This document shows, one piece after another, positions 5,034-5,932 of a stretch of DNA of 5,932 bases. Source of the DNA: an uncultured Planctomycetaceae bacterium. Its GTDB lineage: Bacteria > Planctomycetota > Planctomycetia > Pirellulales > UBA1268. Position numbers and translations under genes: made by a program. The stretch's first letter is position 1; each line of letters starts with the position of its first letter. The stretch spans positions 1-5,932 of the forward strand of contig CALCGM010000372.1 of NCBI GenBank assembly GCA_937900985.1, written 5' to 3'. The notes beneath the pieces are model-generated. The model was not told the origin of the DNA. It saw only the letters and a program-made list of their open reading frames with translations, and ran no database searches.

Positions 5034-5932
5034 TCAGGTCGTCTCGTCGTCGGGGATCTCGGCCGGCGGCGAGACGCTCGGTGGCCCGCTCTCCGTTCGC
5101 TCGGCTGCACGCCGGGCCTCATCGAGCGCGGCACGGTAGCCCGCGAATCCATCCGCAAGCGCGCCGAGGGCTTCGCGGTAGTGACCATCGGCCGCATCGC
5201 GTCGACCGCAGTCGAGGCTCGTCCGAATCGTGGGCCGATGTTCTGCCGCCACCCGATCGATCGCCTCTTCCAGGCTGGCCGCGATGCCTTCCACGAGCGC
5301 TGGCGTCGGCGTGCAGTCGTAGGTGCGGTAGGGCCCCTTTCCGAGCCGGCCATCCGGCTTGAGCACGCGCACAGACCGCGCCACGCCCCCCATCCGCCCA
5401 AGAAAGGCGACCAGCATCGCGATCACCGCGGCCAGGCCGCAGGCCGTTCCCGCAATCTGCAGCAGCCTCTGCCGGAGTTCTGGCTCGGCCGCCCAGGGAT
5501 CGGAGAGCCCGAACAGCACCAGCGACAGAAAGAAGCTCCCGAGCGCCACCGCCAAGGGCTTCCAGGGGACCGATTCTCGAACAACCGGCTCAGCTGGCGC
5601 TTCACTGACCTGCCACGGCGGATCGCCTGGCGACACCGACGACACCTCGCCATGGCCCGCACGAGCCACCACGACCGTCACATTGTCAGGAGCGCCACGG
5701 CAGAGGGTCAGCCCCACGAGCAGTTCCGTGGCCTCGCGGGCCGAGAGCTGGCCGGCCACGAGGCCGATTTCTTCGTCGCTCACCTGCCCGGTAAGGCCAT
5801 CGCTGCAGAGGACAAACACATCGCCCTCCTCAATCGGATGCGGCCCCTCGACGTCGACCTTGATGTCGGCATGCGGGCCCATCGATCGGGTGATGATGTT
5901 CCGCGGCGCAGCGGCAGCGTCCTCGCGAGAGA
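5034..5932 (-). CDS. Membrane-anchored PP2C-type Ser/Thr phosphatase (5' end outside window)
   Basis: The frame stays open to the right edge, showing the last 298 residues before TGA 5036-5034. PP2C enzymes remove phosphate from Ser/Thr using two Mn/Mg ions and often oppose Hanks-type kinases. Visible landmarks are PRNIITRSMG (9-18), GDVFVLCSDGLTGQVSDEEI (36-55), whose SDG Asp44 is a metal ligand, and GAPDNVTVVVARAG (79-92), whose DN Asp82 is another. The N-terminal motifs are outside the window. The ATG at 5882 lies inside the catalytic domain and is not the start. After the catalytic domain come a linker, membrane segments near 124-143 and 157-177 (a hairpin that would return the chain to the cytoplasm), and a C-terminal region of about 120 residues ending in a Pro/Ser/acidic tail, whose fold I do not recognise. 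It is followed after 9 nt by the permease. Confidence 0.93.
   Translation of the reverse strand, partial: SREDAAAAPRNIITRSMGPHADIKVDVEGPHPIEEGDVFVLCSDGLTGQVSDEEIGLVAGQLSAREATELLVGLTLCRGAPDNVTVVVARAGHGEVSSVSPGDPPWQVSEAPAEPVVRESVPWKPLAVALGSFFLSLVLFGLSDPWAAEPELRQRLLQIAGTACGLAAVIAMLVAFLGRMGGVARSVRVLKPDGRLGKGPYRTYDCTPTPALVEGIAASLEEAIDRVAAEHRPTIRTSLDCGRRDAADGHYREALGALADGFAGYRAALDEARRAAERTESGPPSVSPPAEIPDDETT

Overview
The window is GC-rich, tightly packed bacterial chromosome. A Planctomycetes (Pirellulales-like) origin is the best guess. It rests on a secreted HEATH-motif protein of the DUF1570 type, a sugar-isomerase TIM-barrel gene of a kind abundant in that phylum, and a membrane-anchored PP2C phosphatase. 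This is inference from protein flavour, not a phylogenetic result.

Layout: bases 2-688 (+) encode the C-terminal third of a transketolase whose start lies outside the window. Bases 689-1118 form a non-coding gap between convergent genes, filled with nested palindromes. From 1119 to the right edge all genes read leftward on the minus strand. In transcription order they are: a PP2C-type phosphatase cut by the window edge (5932-5034), a single LptF/LptG-family permease (5024-3840, 9 nt after the phosphatase stop), a 143-nt gap, a sugar phosphate isomerase/epimerase-like TIM barrel (3696-2698), and a secreted DUF1570-like putative zinc peptidase (2669-1119, 28 nt after the previous stop). There are thus probably two transcription units of two genes each, phosphatase-permease and isomerase-peptidase.

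The most unusual content is the convergent gap. It holds two copies (82 of 86 bases identical, 212 bp apart) of an element that can fold into a perfect four-way cloverleaf: a 16-bp outer stem and three hairpins with no unpaired bases at the junction. The few differences between copies fall in a loop or in two adjacent stem pairs, and one pair has changed on both sides while staying pairable. The triloops are all GNA type when read on one strand or the other, closed by C-G, which is the fold known to be exceptionally stable in single-stranded DNA. Each cloverleaf follows a 7-bp GC hairpin, so the region looks like a tandem duplication. The second unit has gained an extra hairpin and sits inside a 27-bp long-range inverted repeat that competes for pairing with that hairpin. 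I see no transposase, CRISPR array, tRNA or rRNA.
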